Assembly: GCF_030406325.1 (NCBI RefSeq)
Contig: NZ_JAUEQY010000034.1
Span: 1-64,000 of the forward strand
Source of the DNA: Actinomadura sp. DC4
GTDB taxonomy: Bacteria > Actinomycetota > Actinomycetes > Streptosporangiales > Streptosporangiaceae
Direction of reading: 5' to 3'
Length of the DNA: 64,000 nt
This document shows positions 44,398 to 54,098 of the stretch, one piece after another. A program made the position numbers and the translations under genes. The notes below the pieces were generated by a model that made no database searches, had not been told where the DNA came from, and worked only from the letters and a program-made list of their open reading frames with translations. Positions within the stretch are counted from its first letter, which is position 1, and the number at the start of each line of letters is the position of its first letter.

Positions 44398-45621
44398 TCA
44401 GTGCCCGGGGTGTCCCTTGCCGTGCCTGCCGTGCCGTCCCCGGTTCTTGGCCCTTGCCTGGTGGGAGGCCGGAACCGGCCGTTTGACGGGCGGCGTCGTC
44501 GTTCTCGCGTGTGAGGGAGAGGGAGTGGGAGAGGCCGCCGGCGCCGCCGACCGCCGCTCCGCCGCCACCGGCCGATGCGCCGGCTCCGGGCGGGCGAACC
44601 AGCCCACGACCCCGGCGAGCAGGGCGATCGCGACACCGCCGAGGACGTACGGGACCAGCCGTCGGTGCCACGGCCCGGCGAGCGGGCGTGCCATGACCTG
44701 GGTGTGGTCGCGCCGCCCGGCGTCCGGAACCGGCCCGGCTCCGTCGAGCCTCGTGACGGCGACACACGCCAGGCCGGGGGGCGGCGTCATCGTGGGGTCG
44801 GCCCGGAGCCGGGTCGCCCACTCCGCGACGGCCGTGGCGTTCTCCGGCCGCATCGCCGGGTCCTTGGCCGTCAGCGCGCGTACGAGGTCGGCGAGCCCGG
44901 ACGGTACGGACGCGGGCAGCGGCGGGAGGGGCGCGTCGCGGTGCGCGAGGAGCACGGCCGTCGCGAGCCCCTCGTACGGCGGCCGGCCGGTCAGCGCCTC
45001 GAAGGCGATGATGCCCAGCGCGTACAGGTCGCTCGCGGCCGTCGCCGGCCTCCCGATCGCCTGCTCGGGCGCGAGGTACAGCGGGGTGCCCATGAGCATC
45101 CCGGTCCGCGTCAGCGGGATGGCGTCCACCGCGCGGGCGATCCCGAAGTCCACGATCTTGATGGAGCCGTCGCGGCCGAGCAGGAGGTTGCCGGGCTTGA
45201 CGTCGCGGTGGACGAGCCCGGCCGCGTGCGCCGCGGCCAGCGCCGCCGCGGCGGCGACGACGACCTCGACCACGATGTCCGCGTCGACCGGAGCCTCACG
45301 GGCGATCGCCGCGGACAGGGACTCGCCCTCGACGTACTCCATGACGAGGTAGGGCGCGACGCCGTCGCGTCCCTCGTTGTAGTCGAAGATCTGCGCCACG
45401 CCCGGATGCGACAGACCCGCGGCGTGCTGGGCCTCGCGGCGGAACCGGGCACGGAACTCGGCGTTGTCGGCGTACTCCGACCGCAGCACCTTCACCGCCG
45501 CCGGCCGGCCGAGGCTGACGTCCTCGGCGCGCCAGACCTCTCCCTGCCCGCCCACGGCGATACGTTCGATCAAGCGGTAACGGCCGTCCAGCACCGTGTC
45601 CGCGCTCACTGTCCAGGTCAT
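44398..45621 (-). CDS. Membrane-anchored Ser/Thr protein kinase
   Basis: The 407-residue protein has a Hanks-type kinase domain: glycine loop IAVGGQGEVW, AAVKVL lysine, HRDVKPGNLLLG catalytic loop, DFGIARAV, and APEQAIGRPATAASDLYALG. After about residue 290 come a juxtamembrane linker, one transmembrane segment (YVLGGVAIALLAGVVGW) and a short Pro/Thr- then Arg/His-rich extracytoplasmic tail without PASTA repeats. It is a typical PknB-like architecture with an unusual basic tail. Confidence 0.9.
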   Translation of the reverse strand: MTWTVSADTVLDGRYRLIERIAVGGQGEVWRAEDVSLGRPAAVKVLRSEYADNAEFRARFRREAQHAAGLSHPGVAQIFDYNEGRDGVAPYLVMEYVEGESLSAAIAREAPVDADIVVEVVVAAAAALAAAHAAGLVHRDVKPGNLLLGRDGSIKIVDFGIARAVDAIPLTRTGMLMGTPLYLAPEQAIGRPATAASDLYALGIIAFEALTGRPPYEGLATAVLLAHRDAPLPPLPASVPSGLADLVRALTAKDPAMRPENATAVAEWATRLRADPTMTPPPGLACVAVTRLDGAGPVPDAGRRDHTQVMARPLAGPWHRRLVPYVLGGVAIALLAGVVGWFARPEPAHRPVAAERRSAAPAASPTPSPSHARTTTPPVKRPVPASHQARAKNRGRHGRHGKGHPGH

Positions 45622-45677
45622 CGTCGCGCCACGATACCGACACCCCGCCGATGGCACGCGCCCGATGTCCGCCACAC

Positions 45678-46472
45678 TCAGGCCACGAGGTGCCGGAGGG
45701 CCCGAGCCGAGGGCGTGCCCGGGTCCGCGGTGATGAAGACGACCTGCTGGTCGTCGTCGGGGACGGCCAGGACGTCGCAGTTCACCCGCAGCGGGCCGAG
45801 GCCGGGATGTTCCATCGTCTTGGCCCGGTGGCCCGGCGCGCGTACGGGATTGGTGTCCCAGACGCCGACGAACTCCTCGCTGCCGGCGCGCAGCTCGGCC
45901 AGCAGGCGGGCGAGCGGCTCGTCGTGGGGATACCGGTCGGCGGCGCCGCGCAGCCGCGCCACCGCGATCGCGCCGAACTCCTCGGCGCCGGAGCTCGCCG
46001 GCGGCCCGGGCTCCAGGAATCTCCGCCGGGCCAGGTTGGGCCGCTGTTCGAGGTCGCCCAGCAGGGCCGCGGCGAGCGGGTTCCAGGCGATCACGTCGTA
46101 CGCCGCCGAGGTCACGATGGCCCCGGCCTCGGGCATCCGGCGCAGCAGGCCGGCCACGTAGGGGCGGACCCGGCGGGATGGGCCGGGCGGCGGGGTCGGA
46201 CTGGTCCCGGCCAGGCGGAAGAGGTGTGCCCGCTCGGCCGCGGTGAGCCGGAGCGCGCCCGTGAGGGCGTCCAGGATCCGCGGCGACGGGTGCGGGCCGC
46301 GGGCCTGCTCCAGCCGGACGTAGTAGTCGACGGACATGTTGGCCAGGCCCGCGACCTCCTCGCGGCGCAGGCCGGGCGTACGGCGGCGCGGGCCCGCCGG
46401 CAGGCCGACGTCGGCCGGGCGCAGGTCCTCCCGGCGGTCGCGCAGGAAACGGGCCAGCTCCTGTCTCGCCAT
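45678..46472 (-). CDS. XRE-type regulator with MmyB-like ligand domain
   Basis: The 264-residue protein has an N-terminal helix-turn-helix (RRTPGLRREEVAGLANMSVD, then YYVRLEQARGPHPSPRILDA) and the MmyB-like PAS-type domain, with DVIAWNPLAAALLGD and PLRVNCDVLAVPDDDQQV. This pair is frequent in actinomycetes, where such regulators often sit head-to-head with a short-chain dehydrogenase gene, as here. Control of the SDR gene is therefore likely. Confidence 0.88.
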   Translation of the reverse strand: MARQELARFLRDRREDLRPADVGLPAGPRRRTPGLRREEVAGLANMSVDYYVRLEQARGPHPSPRILDALTGALRLTAAERAHLFRLAGTSPTPPPGPSRRVRPYVAGLLRRMPEAGAIVTSAAYDVIAWNPLAAALLGDLEQRPNLARRRFLEPGPPASSGAEEFGAIAVARLRGAADRYPHDEPLARLLAELRAGSEEFVGVWDTNPVRAPGHRAKTMEHPGLGPLRVNCDVLAVPDDDQQVVFITADPGTPSARALRHLVA

Positions 46473-46493
46473 TCGTCACCTCCTGGGGTCCCT

Positions 46494-46508
46494 GGTACCG
46501 GTTGTACC
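46494..46508. promoter_or_regulatory. Palindrome between the XRE-regulator and SDR genes
   Basis: GGTAC-CGGTT-GTACC lies in the 72-bp divergent intergenic space, a suitable operator for the XRE regulator controlling both promoters. Confidence 0.5.
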
Positions 46509-46544
46509 TGGATGGGCCGGTACGCCGGCGGCATCGTCGGCAGC

Positions 46545-47258
46545 ATGAACAATTCCACGGCTCTCGTCACCGGCGCCAACAAGGGCATCGGCAAGGAGAT
46601 CGCACGTCAGCTCGCCGACGCCGGGATGACCGTTCACGTCGGCTCGCGCGACGCCGAGCGGGGCAGGCGTACCGTCGAGGAGATCGGCGGCGACGCCCGG
46701 CTGCTGGTCCTCGACGTCACCGACGCCGCCGGCATCGCCGACGCCGCCCGCCGGGTCGAGCACCTCGACATCCTCGTCAACAACGCCGGCGTCATGCTCG
46801 ACGGCGAGCGGCCGGTCGACGCCGACCTCGACGTCTTTCGCCGCACGTACGAGACGAACCTCTTCGGCGTGCTCGCGGTCACCAACGCGTTCCTCCCGGC
46901 GCTGCGCCGCTCCGGCCGCCCCCGGATCGTGAACATCTCCAGCGGCACCGGGTCGCTGGGCTGGAGCACGGGCCCGGACCGGCAGTTCCCGCCGGCCGGC
47001 TCGGGCGCGGCCTACCGGTCCTCCAAGACGGCGCTGAACGCGCTGACCGTGTTCTACGCCCAGGCGCTGGCCGAGGAGGGCTTCAAGGTGAACGCGCTCG
47101 CCCCCGGCCTGCGCAGGACCGAGCTCCACCCGCGCGCCATCGCCAGCGACGGCGACCCGGCCGAGGCGGCGGCGGGCGCGGTCCGGCTGGCGCTGCTGCC
47201 GGACGATGGCCCGACCGGTGAGTTCCTGTCCTGGGACGGGACCTCCGTTCCGTGGTGA
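46545..47258 (+). CDS. Short-chain dehydrogenase/reductase
   Basis: The 237-residue protein has the classical SDR motifs: ALVTGANKGIGKEIA (cofactor), LVNNAGVML, catalytic Ser in VNISSGTGSL and YRSSKTALN with Tyr and Lys. It resembles carbonyl-reductase-like SDRs induced through XRE/MmyB regulators. Start ATG 46545 was chosen by homology; the upstream frame extends into the divergent regulator. Confidence 0.87.
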   Translation: MNNSTALVTGANKGIGKEIARQLADAGMTVHVGSRDAERGRRTVEEIGGDARLLVLDVTDAAGIADAARRVEHLDILVNNAGVMLDGERPVDADLDVFRRTYETNLFGVLAVTNAFLPALRRSGRPRIVNISSGTGSLGWSTGPDRQFPPAGSGAAYRSSKTALNALTVFYAQALAEEGFKVNALAPGLRRTELHPRAIASDGDPAEAAAGAVRLALLPDDGPTGEFLSWDGTSVPW

Positions 47259-47271
47259 GACGCGGTCGGTC

Positions 47272-47871
47272 TCAGGCGGCGGTGAAGCCGGTCTGGCGCT
47301 CGGGGCGCGGGGCCGCGAACTCCTCGCGCTTGCTCGTACGCGGGCCGAGCGCGACGAGGCGCTCGACCGGCTTGGTGGCCGCCGCGACGCCGCCGGGCCC
47401 GGCGAAGATCGCTTCGCAGCGGCCTGGCCATACCCGCGCAGCGGAGGACGATCACCTCGCCTCCATCCGCGTCGCCGGGGTTCACCGCCGTGATCTCGGT
47501 GGCGGGAGCGGCGACCTACCGGCACGGTCGCCGACGCGGTGACCACGGTCGGCGGTGGGAAGAACCGGAAGTCGGCCGGCAGGCCGAGGAGGTCACCTCC
47601 AGATACGGGAGCGGAGAAGGAGCCCGAGGGCGACGGCCCGGCGCAGGAGCACCCGTCCGCGATCCGGCGGTCGTGGGAGGTCACCCCGGTCACGCTCGGC
47701 GGCAGGGTCGTCTTCCGCGGGCTCACGCCCGTGCCGACGCCGGGCGTGGAGTTCTTCGCGTCCGACGTCGTCACGCTCGCGGTGAACGACTCGCTACGCC
47801 CGGCCGCCCATCATCGGCGACCGCTCCGCGATCCGACCGCCGTCGCGACCTGGCTCGTCGTCCACCCCTGA
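47272..47871. other. Stretch with decayed or unassigned coding fragments
   Basis: On the minus strand, bases 47415-47272 read a strongly biased frame (EAIFAGPGGVAAATKPVERL ... ending ERQTGFTAA and a stop) but upstream continuation is only found in other frames (for example EITAVNPGDADGGEVIVLRC), which suggests a frameshifted, decayed gene. On the plus strand 47539-47871 is open for 110 residues with good codon bias in its second half (WEVTPVTLGGRVVFRG, then LTPVPTPGVEFFASDVVTLA). I recognise neither product. One of these may be a real small gene. Confidence 0.3.
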
Positions 47872-47920
47872 GCGCGGGGGCGCGGAAACCGCGTTGGCCA
47901 CGCGGCCGGAGTCGGTCATC

Positions 47921-50752
47921 ATGCTCCGTATGGGGATCAAGCTCGCGGGTGGTGTGGTGGCCTCGGGCCTGCGCGCCTGGAGCGCGGGGCCGGAGGGTTC
48001 GCCCCAGGCGGTCGAGGAGCCGGGCGCGGCCGTCGCCCTCGGGCCGGCCGAGGCCGATGAGGGGCAGGTACGGAGCGCGGTCGCGGAGCTGAACCGCCTC
48101 GTTGCGGCCGGTGGCGTCGCGGCGGCGGGCGCGGGCGTCGAGCTGGGGCCGGGTTTCCGCTCCGCCCGCCTGGCCGGGGCGCGCGGGGACCAGCGGGACG
48201 CGGTCATCGCCGCGCTGCGGGTCCTCGGCCTGGACGGCGCCGGCCGCCTGGGCGATCGGGCCGGTTTCCTCGTGGCGCTGTTCGGCCCCCACGTTACCAA
48301 GAAGGTGGGCGCCGCCGCCGCGCGGGCGATCGGCGACGGGCGGTGGGCCGCGCTGCACCTGGCCACGGCCGCCAGCGACGTGCTCGGGCCCGAGCAACTG
48401 GAGCAGGTGCTCGACCTGACCGCGCCCGAAGGCGCCGACCTCATCCCGGGCGGTCCGCCCTCGGCGCTCGCGCAGCACCTCGGGCAGGTCCTCGCGCCGG
48501 TGCCGGGGCCGAGCAGGCTGCACCTGATCCTGGACCTGTGGGCGCAGGTCATCGAGCACCACGCCGGGACCGCACGGCTCGAACGCCGCCGCGCGAGCCA
48601 GAGCCGCCGGGACCGGTTCGCCGACCTGGTCGAACGCCGCACCCGGTACGAGGACGAGCTGATCCTGGATCCGCTGCGGTCCAGGTTCGGCCGGGAGCCG
48701 TCGCTCGCCGAGGCCGTGCGCTGGACGCCGCCCGACCGGTACTGGCACGACCTGTACACCCGGCTCCTCCAGGACGCGCTCGCCGCGACCGCCCTGCTCC
48801 GTACGGCGGTCGCGGTCGCCGACCACGGCCTGGAAGAGGGGCTGGACCGCTCGGAGGCGCTGCTCGCCGCGGCCCGGGCGCAGCTGCCCGGCCGTGACGC
48901 GGTCCGGTCGGCGCGCGCGGTGCCGGGACTGACCGGCCTGCCGGCCCGTCCGGGCGCCCAGGTGCGCCACATCCACCGCAGGCTCAAGGACGGGACGCGG
49001 AAGGATGAGAAGTACGCCGACTACGTCCGGGCGCGGCTGGCCAACGCCCGTGACTACGGCCTCGTGGTCGTCGCGGCGGCCGGAGGCCTGATGGAGGAGG
49101 CGGTCGAGGCCCGTTCCGGAATGCTGCGCGAGTGGGCGGAGTCCGACCTGCGGAGCTGGCGCGAAGGAGCCGGCTACGGCGACGTGCGGCCGCCCGGCGA
49201 GTGGGGCGGCATCCCCGTGTGGAGCGCCCCGCTCCTCGGCGACCGTGAGCCGCTCCACCGCAGGCTCGCCGGCTCGGCCCCCGAGGACGTGGAGGTGGTC
49301 GGCGACCTGCTCTGGTACGCGGAGCTGATCGACGCCCTGGCCCTCGTGTACGGCCACGACGCGGCACGGGCCACGCCCGGCATCGGCGCGCCCTGGTTCG
49401 ACCACGACCCGCCGGCGCCGGAGCCCGAGCCGCTGGCGCCGCGGCTGGACTCCATCACGATGGCCGTCTCCGGGGCCGCGCAGCTCGTCGCGCTCGGCGG
49501 CGCCCCGCCCCGGGGCGTACGGGCCTGGCGGCGGTTCACCGACGGCCTGCTGGCCGGCACCGCGATCGCCGAGTCCCTCACCGGCGGGTTCGCCGTGCCG
49601 TCGACGTTCACCGCCCTGGACGGGACCGTCGTCGGGGAGACCGGCGCGCGCCTGCGGGTGGCGCGCGACGCCCGCACGCTGGCCGAGTGGTCGGACTACA
49701 TGGGCAACTGCATCGCCGGGTGGCACTACGTCCACGAGGCACGGGCCGGCCGGAGCGTGCTGATCGGCCTGTACGGCGAGGACGGCACCCTGCTGCTCAA
49801 CGCCGAGCTCCGCCCGCTACGGCCCGCCGGGCGCGGTTGGCGGATCGACGAGATCGCGGCGCGGTTCAACGAGGCGCCCGAACCCGTCCTGGAGGGGCGG
49901 TTTCGCGACTGGGTCGCCGCCGTCCCCGGCGCGGCGGCCGACCCGCCGGATCCGGTGCCGCCGGAGGAGGACCCGCCCGCCCGGCCGGCCCGGCGGCGCT
50001 CCGGGAGCCGCCTGGTCGAGGGGGCCGCTCCCGCGTTCGGCACGCTCGCCCGCCGGGCGTGGGAGGAACAGGTCGGCGAGGAGACGCTGGAGATCTTCGC
50101 CGTCCTCGCGGGTACGGCGCCGGACGCCGCCCTGGTCCGGCTGCGCCGCATCGGTCCGGACAAGCTGACCGACGCCTGCCGGCGCGCGCTGGAGGCGGGC
50201 ACCGTCGACCTCGATCGCCTCTGGGCGGCCGGCGCGGTCCGTCCGCTGACGGCGGCGGTGGAGGCCTTGGCCCCGGCCGCGCGCGACCGCTTCGGGCCGC
50301 TGCTCGGCGAGCCGCCCCTGCCCAGCACGCTGCGCCGGCTCGTACGGCGCCCCGAGATCGCCGACGTCTACGCGATCGACCTGGCGGCACGCCGTACGCG
50401 GCAGGCGGTCGGACGGCTCGCATGCGCGGACGATCCGGTCATCGCCCGCGCGGTCGCGGGCCGCCCGGCCGAGCCGATGCTGTGCACCCTCATCGTGATG
50501 ATCGCCTGCCGGGCGCCGTCGATCGACCTCACAACGGTGGCGCCGCCGCGTGCGGTCACCGTGCCCGGGTACCCCGCCACGACGCTGGAGGACCCGGACG
50601 GCCCGTGGCGGCGTGCTCTCGTGGCCGCCCGCGAGCTGGGCGCCGACGTCGAGGCGTTCTGGCTCGCGATCGCCGAACACGGCCTGCGCGTGCCCGCCTC
50701 ATGGCTCGTCCCGGGCGGCTGGGCGGCGCTCTGGGCCCGCGCTCACCGCTGA
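47921..50752 (+). CDS. Large protein of unknown function with a PcfJ-like segment
   Basis: About 943 residues, mostly helical and rich in Ala, Arg and Glu, with no signal peptide. Only one patch is recognisable: around residue 592, SDYMGNCIAGWHYVHEARAG, then VLIGLYGEDGTLLLNAELR and WRIDEIAARFNEAPE, which follows the pattern of PcfJ-like proteins (MGNC, a strand ending in ELR, and a closing ARFN). The N-terminal 500 residues and the C-terminal 250 match nothing I know. ATG 47921 is a guess among several starts (TTG 47894, ATG 47930). Probably a single transcription unit. Confidence 0.65.
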   Translation: MLRMGIKLAGGVVASGLRAWSAGPEGSPQAVEEPGAAVALGPAEADEGQVRSAVAELNRLVAAGGVAAAGAGVELGPGFRSARLAGARGDQRDAVIAALRVLGLDGAGRLGDRAGFLVALFGPHVTKKVGAAAARAIGDGRWAALHLATAASDVLGPEQLEQVLDLTAPEGADLIPGGPPSALAQHLGQVLAPVPGPSRLHLILDLWAQVIEHHAGTARLERRRASQSRRDRFADLVERRTRYEDELILDPLRSRFGREPSLAEAVRWTPPDRYWHDLYTRLLQDALAATALLRTAVAVADHGLEEGLDRSEALLAAARAQLPGRDAVRSARAVPGLTGLPARPGAQVRHIHRRLKDGTRKDEKYADYVRARLANARDYGLVVVAAAGGLMEEAVEARSGMLREWAESDLRSWREGAGYGDVRPPGEWGGIPVWSAPLLGDREPLHRRLAGSAPEDVEVVGDLLWYAELIDALALVYGHDAARATPGIGAPWFDHDPPAPEPEPLAPRLDSITMAVSGAAQLVALGGAPPRGVRAWRRFTDGLLAGTAIAESLTGGFAVPSTFTALDGTVVGETGARLRVARDARTLAEWSDYMGNCIAGWHYVHEARAGRSVLIGLYGEDGTLLLNAELRPLRPAGRGWRIDEIAARFNEAPEPVLEGRFRDWVAAVPGAAADPPDPVPPEEDPPARPARRRSGSRLVEGAAPAFGTLARRAWEEQVGEETLEIFAVLAGTAPDAALVRLRRIGPDKLTDACRRALEAGTVDLDRLWAAGAVRPLTAAVEALAPAARDRFGPLLGEPPLPSTLRRLVRRPEIADVYAIDLAARRTRQAVGRLACADDPVIARAVAGRPAEPMLCTLIVMIACRAPSIDLTTVAPPRAVTVPGYPATTLEDPDGPWRRALVAARELGADVEAFWLAIAEHGLRVPASWLVPGGWAALWARAHR

Positions 50753-50756
50753 GCGC

Positions 50757-50951
50757 TCACGGCCGGTCGTGGGGCCCGCATCGGTGGTGGGCCCACAGGT
50801 CCGGCCACATCCTCCGGTGGTCGCTGGAGTCCGGGTCGCGCGGTGTCTTCGGCCGCCGGTCCCGCGGTTTCGGCAGCGGCGGCATTTCCCAGCGCGATTC
50901 GCGCGGCGTGCGATCTTTTACCCGGGCCTTTCTCCGGTGCATGAGTTTCAC
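50757..50951 (-). CDS. Small basic hypothetical protein
   Basis: A 64-residue frame starting at GTG 50951 with an exceptionally good ribosome-binding site, GGAAGGGGGAAA. The product is rich in Arg, Lys and Pro (RRKARVKDRTPRESRWE, then LPKPRDRRPKTPRD) and Trp near the end. No family is recognised. It ends in the space after the large PcfJ-like gene on the other strand; the remaining bases to 51187 hold no further gene and are presumably the promoter of the glycosyltransferase operon. Confidence 0.45.
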   Translation of the reverse strand: MKLMHRRKARVKDRTPRESRWEMPPLPKPRDRRPKTPRDPDSSDHRRMWPDLWAHHRCGPHDRP

Positions 50952-51187
50952 GGCTTTCCCCCTTCCGGAAAGACTAGCGCCGGCGTCCGGGAGCGTTTCA
51001 CCGCCAGGCGGCGTTGCCCCCGTCCATAGCGGGAAAACGGGTCGTTCGTCCCTGATCGCGTCCTCATCCCGACGGGCGAACAGGTCCCTCTGGGACCTAC
51101 GCGCGGCGACGTGTCCCGTAAGGCTGGAGTGAGAGCCCGGACGGCCCGTACCCGGCCACCGGAAGCACCGGCCCAGGGAGGTCGCCG

Positions 51188-52090
51188 ATGGACCGTCTCA
51201 CCGTCGTGATCATTACCCGGAACAGGCGGGCCGAGCTGTCGCGCACGCTCGGCCGGCTCCGCGCCCTCCCGGCGAGCCCGGCCATCGTGGTGGTCGACAA
51301 CGGCTCTGACGACGGGACCGTCGCCGCCGTCGGGGCCGAACACCCGGACGTCCGCGTCGTCCCCCTGGGCCGCAACCGGGGCGCGGTCGGGCGGAACATC
51401 GGCGTTCACCTCGCACGGACGCCGTACGTGGCCTTCAGCGACGACGACTCCTGGTGGGAGCCCGGCGGCCTGGAGCGTGCCGCCGATCTGTTCGACGCCC
51501 ACCCCCGGCTCGGGCTGATCGCCGCGCGTGTCCTCGTCGGCCCCGATCGGGTTCCCGACCCGGTCAACGCCCTGATGGCGGGGTCGCCCCTGCCCGCCGA
51601 GCCCGGCCAGCCCGGCCCCTCCGTGCTCGGGTTCCTGGCCTGCGCGACGGTCGTACGGCGGGAGGCGTTCCTCGATGCCGGGGGCTTCAGCTCGCTGCTC
51701 TTCTTCGTCGGCGAGGAACGCCTGCTCGCCTACGACCTGGCCGCCGCCGAGTGGGCCCGGTGCTACGTGCCGGAGATCGTCGCGGTGCACGAGCCCTCGC
51801 CGCACCGGCCGCCGTCCCGCCAGCGGCGGCGTGCCGAGCTGCGCAACACGGTTCTCACGATGTGGATGCGGCGGCCGGGGCCGGTGGCGTTCCGCGAGAC
51901 CGCGCGCATGGGCGCGGCGGCGGTGCGCGACGGCGACGCCCGCGCCGCCCTGCTGGCCGCCGCGGTCCGGATGCCGGCGGCGCTCGCCCGGCGAAGGCCG
52001 CTGCCGCGGGCGGTCGAGAGCGGGATCCGGCGGCTCGCCGAGGAGACGAAAGCGCAATGCGGGGTCAAAGACATTCTGGGCGAAGCATGA
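51188..52090 (+). CDS. GT2-family glycosyltransferase
   Basis: The 300-residue protein has a GT-A fold with VVIITRNRRAELSRTLG, IVVVDNGSDDGTVA, the donor-metal motif FSDDDSWWEPG and GFLACATVVRREAFLDAGG. ATG 51188 follows AGGGAGG. It is the first gene of the glycan locus. The 167 bp to the next gene are much less GC-rich than the rest and probably hold a promoter. Confidence 0.85.
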   Translation: MDRLTVVIITRNRRAELSRTLGRLRALPASPAIVVVDNGSDDGTVAAVGAEHPDVRVVPLGRNRGAVGRNIGVHLARTPYVAFSDDDSWWEPGGLERAADLFDAHPRLGLIAARVLVGPDRVPDPVNALMAGSPLPAEPGQPGPSVLGFLACATVVRREAFLDAGGFSSLLFFVGEERLLAYDLAAAEWARCYVPEIVAVHEPSPHRPPSRQRRRAELRNTVLTMWMRRPGPVAFRETARMGAAAVRDGDARAALLAAAVRMPAALARRRPLPRAVESGIRRLAEETKAQCGVKDILGEA

Positions 52091-52257
52091 CACGGGTGTG
52101 GCGCCGAAGCCCATTTTTGCCCATGAGTCTGGCGTAGCCGACAACAACGGAATTTTGCCAAAACCGTCGATCATCATTTGGCGTGATAAGCGACGGTTTG
52201 GAGGTAAGGGATTTGGTAATCGGTGTCGATACAGCCGCCTGATAAAGGAGTGACCGG

Positions 52258-53496
52258 GTGAAGATCGACATGGTCTCGGAACACGCCAGCCCGCTCGCGA
52301 CGCTGGGCGGTCCCGACGCGGGAGGGCAGAACGTCCATGTCGGCGCGCTGGCGGCGGCACTGGGACGGCGTGGGCACGACGTGGTGGTGTTCACCCGGCG
52401 TGACAACGCCGATCTCCCCGCGTCGGTCCCGTTCGCGCCCGGCGTCCGGGTCGAGCACGTGCCGGCGGGACCGCCGACGCGGGTGGCGAAGGACGACCTG
52501 CTGGCGTACATGGACGACTTCGCGGCCCACCTGTCCCGGCGCTGGCTGGTCAGGCCGCCGGACGTCGTCCACGCGCACTTCTGGATGAGCGGGTTCGCGG
52601 CTCTCAAAGGAGCTCGCGCCCGCTTCGGCGGCCGGCGCGTCCCGGTCGTGCAGACGTTTCACGCACTCGGCAGCGTCAAGCGCCGCTACCAGGCCGGAGC
52701 CGACACCAGTCCGCCGGGCCGAATCCGCCTGGAGGGCGCGATCGCGCGCGAAGCGAGCGCGGTCATCGCGACGTGCACCGATGAGGTGACCGAGCTCTCC
52801 GCGTACGGAGTGAAACCCGACCAGGTCTTCGTCGTGCCGTGCGGGGTGAACACCGAGGACTTCCGGCCGGACGGGCCGGTGGCGGAACGGGGCGGCGCGC
52901 CGTTCCGCGTCCTGACGTTCGGCCGCCTGGTGCCCCGCAAGGGCGTGGACACGGTGATCGAGGCGCTGCGCCACGTGCCCTCCGCCGAGCTGGTCGTCGC
53001 CGGCGGGCCGGACCGGCGCTTCCTGGACGATGACACCGAGGCACGCCGCCTGGTCCGGCTCGCCGGGGAACAGGGCGTCGCGGACCGGGTGGTCCTGCTC
53101 GGACGCGTGGCCCACGACGACCTGCCGTCCCTGATCCGGTCGGCCGACGTGGCCGTCTCCGTTCCCTGGTACGAACCGTTCGGCATCGCGCCGGTCGAGG
53201 CCATGGCCTGCGGCGTGCCGGTGATCGCCTCGGCCGTGGGCGGCCACCTGGACACCGTCCTCGACGGCGTGACCGGGCTGCACGTGCCGGCGCGGCGGCC
53301 GGCGGCGCTGGCCGGGCTCCTGCGCCGGCTGTTGGCCGACCGCGCCCTGCGCCGCTCGCTCGGCTCGGCCGCGGCCGAGCACGCACGCGACCGTTATCCC
53401 TGGAGGCGGATCGCGGCGGAGACCGAGGCGGTCTACGAACGGCTCGTCGCGACCGCGCACACGCCGGCCGCCGTCGCGGACCGGGCACGGTCATGA
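52258..53496 (+). CDS. GT4-family glycosyltransferase
   Basis: The 412-residue GT-B protein has the glycine-rich N-terminal SPLATLGGPDAGGQNVHVG, VVHAHFWMSG, and the GT4 signature VPWYEPFGIAPVEAMACGVP with the E-x7-E motif. It resembles the glycogen-synthase-like or MshA/sucrose-synthase-like transferases seen beside heptose genes. GTG 52258 follows AAAGGAG. The stop overlaps the gmhA-like start (ATGA), so it heads an operon with the ADP-heptose genes. Confidence 0.87.
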   Translation: MKIDMVSEHASPLATLGGPDAGGQNVHVGALAAALGRRGHDVVVFTRRDNADLPASVPFAPGVRVEHVPAGPPTRVAKDDLLAYMDDFAAHLSRRWLVRPPDVVHAHFWMSGFAALKGARARFGGRRVPVVQTFHALGSVKRRYQAGADTSPPGRIRLEGAIAREASAVIATCTDEVTELSAYGVKPDQVFVVPCGVNTEDFRPDGPVAERGGAPFRVLTFGRLVPRKGVDTVIEALRHVPSAELVVAGGPDRRFLDDDTEARRLVRLAGEQGVADRVVLLGRVAHDDLPSLIRSADVAVSVPWYEPFGIAPVEAMACGVPVIASAVGGHLDTVLDGVTGLHVPARRPAALAGLLRRLLADRALRRSLGSAAAEHARDRYPWRRIAAETEAVYERLVATAHTPAAVADRARS

Positions 53497-54098
53497 CCCC
53501 CTCCCACCTCGGCGCGCTGCGGACGGCGCTGCGCCACTTCGACGCCCAGGTGCCCCGGATCGAGGACTGGGGCCGGCGGCTCGCCGACGTCCTCGAGGGC
53601 GGCGGGCGGCTGCTCGCCTGCGGGAACGGCGGCAGCGCCGAGCAGGCACAGCACCTGACCGCCGAGCTCGTGGGCCGGTACGAGGACGAGCGGCGGCCGT
53701 ACTCCGCCCTCCCGCTCCACACCGACGTCACGGCGCTGACCGCGATCGTCAACGACTACGGGCCCGAGGAGATGTTCGCCCGGCAGGTCCACGCGCACGG
53801 GCGCCCCGGCGACGTCCTGGTCTGCCTCTCCACGAGCGGCGGCAGCCGCAACGTGATCGCCGCGGCGGAGGCCGCCGCCGCGATCGGCGTACGGGCCTGG
53901 GCGCTGACCGGCCCCGCGCCGAACCCGCTCGCCGACGCGTGCGCCGACGCCGTCACGGTCGACGCGCCGTGCACCGCGACCGTCCAGGAGGTCCACCTCG
54001 CCGTGATCCACATGCTCTGCGCGGCGGTCGACGCCGCCGTACGCCGGTCCGGGCGGATAGCGGGCGACGGTGAGGGAGGCGCGAGGGAGGCCTCATGA
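53493..54098 (+). CDS. gmhA: Sedoheptulose-7-phosphate isomerase (GmhA-like)
   Basis: First step of ADP-heptose synthesis: sedoheptulose 7-phosphate to D-glycero-D-manno-heptose 7-phosphate. The 201-residue SIS-domain protein has LLACGNGGSAEQAQHLTAEL (phospho-sugar loop and the Zn-ligand-type His/Glu region), TAIVNDYGPEEMFARQV, CLSTSGGSRNVIAA, and the closing VHLAVIHMLC. ATG 53493 overlaps the previous stop; the next gene starts inside its end, so the genes are coupled. Confidence 0.88.
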   Translation: MTPSHLGALRTALRHFDAQVPRIEDWGRRLADVLEGGGRLLACGNGGSAEQAQHLTAELVGRYEDERRPYSALPLHTDVTALTAIVNDYGPEEMFARQVHAHGRPGDVLVCLSTSGGSRNVIAAAEAAAAIGVRAWALTGPAPNPLADACADAVTVDAPCTATVQEVHLAVIHMLCAAVDAAVRRSGRIAGDGEGGAREAS

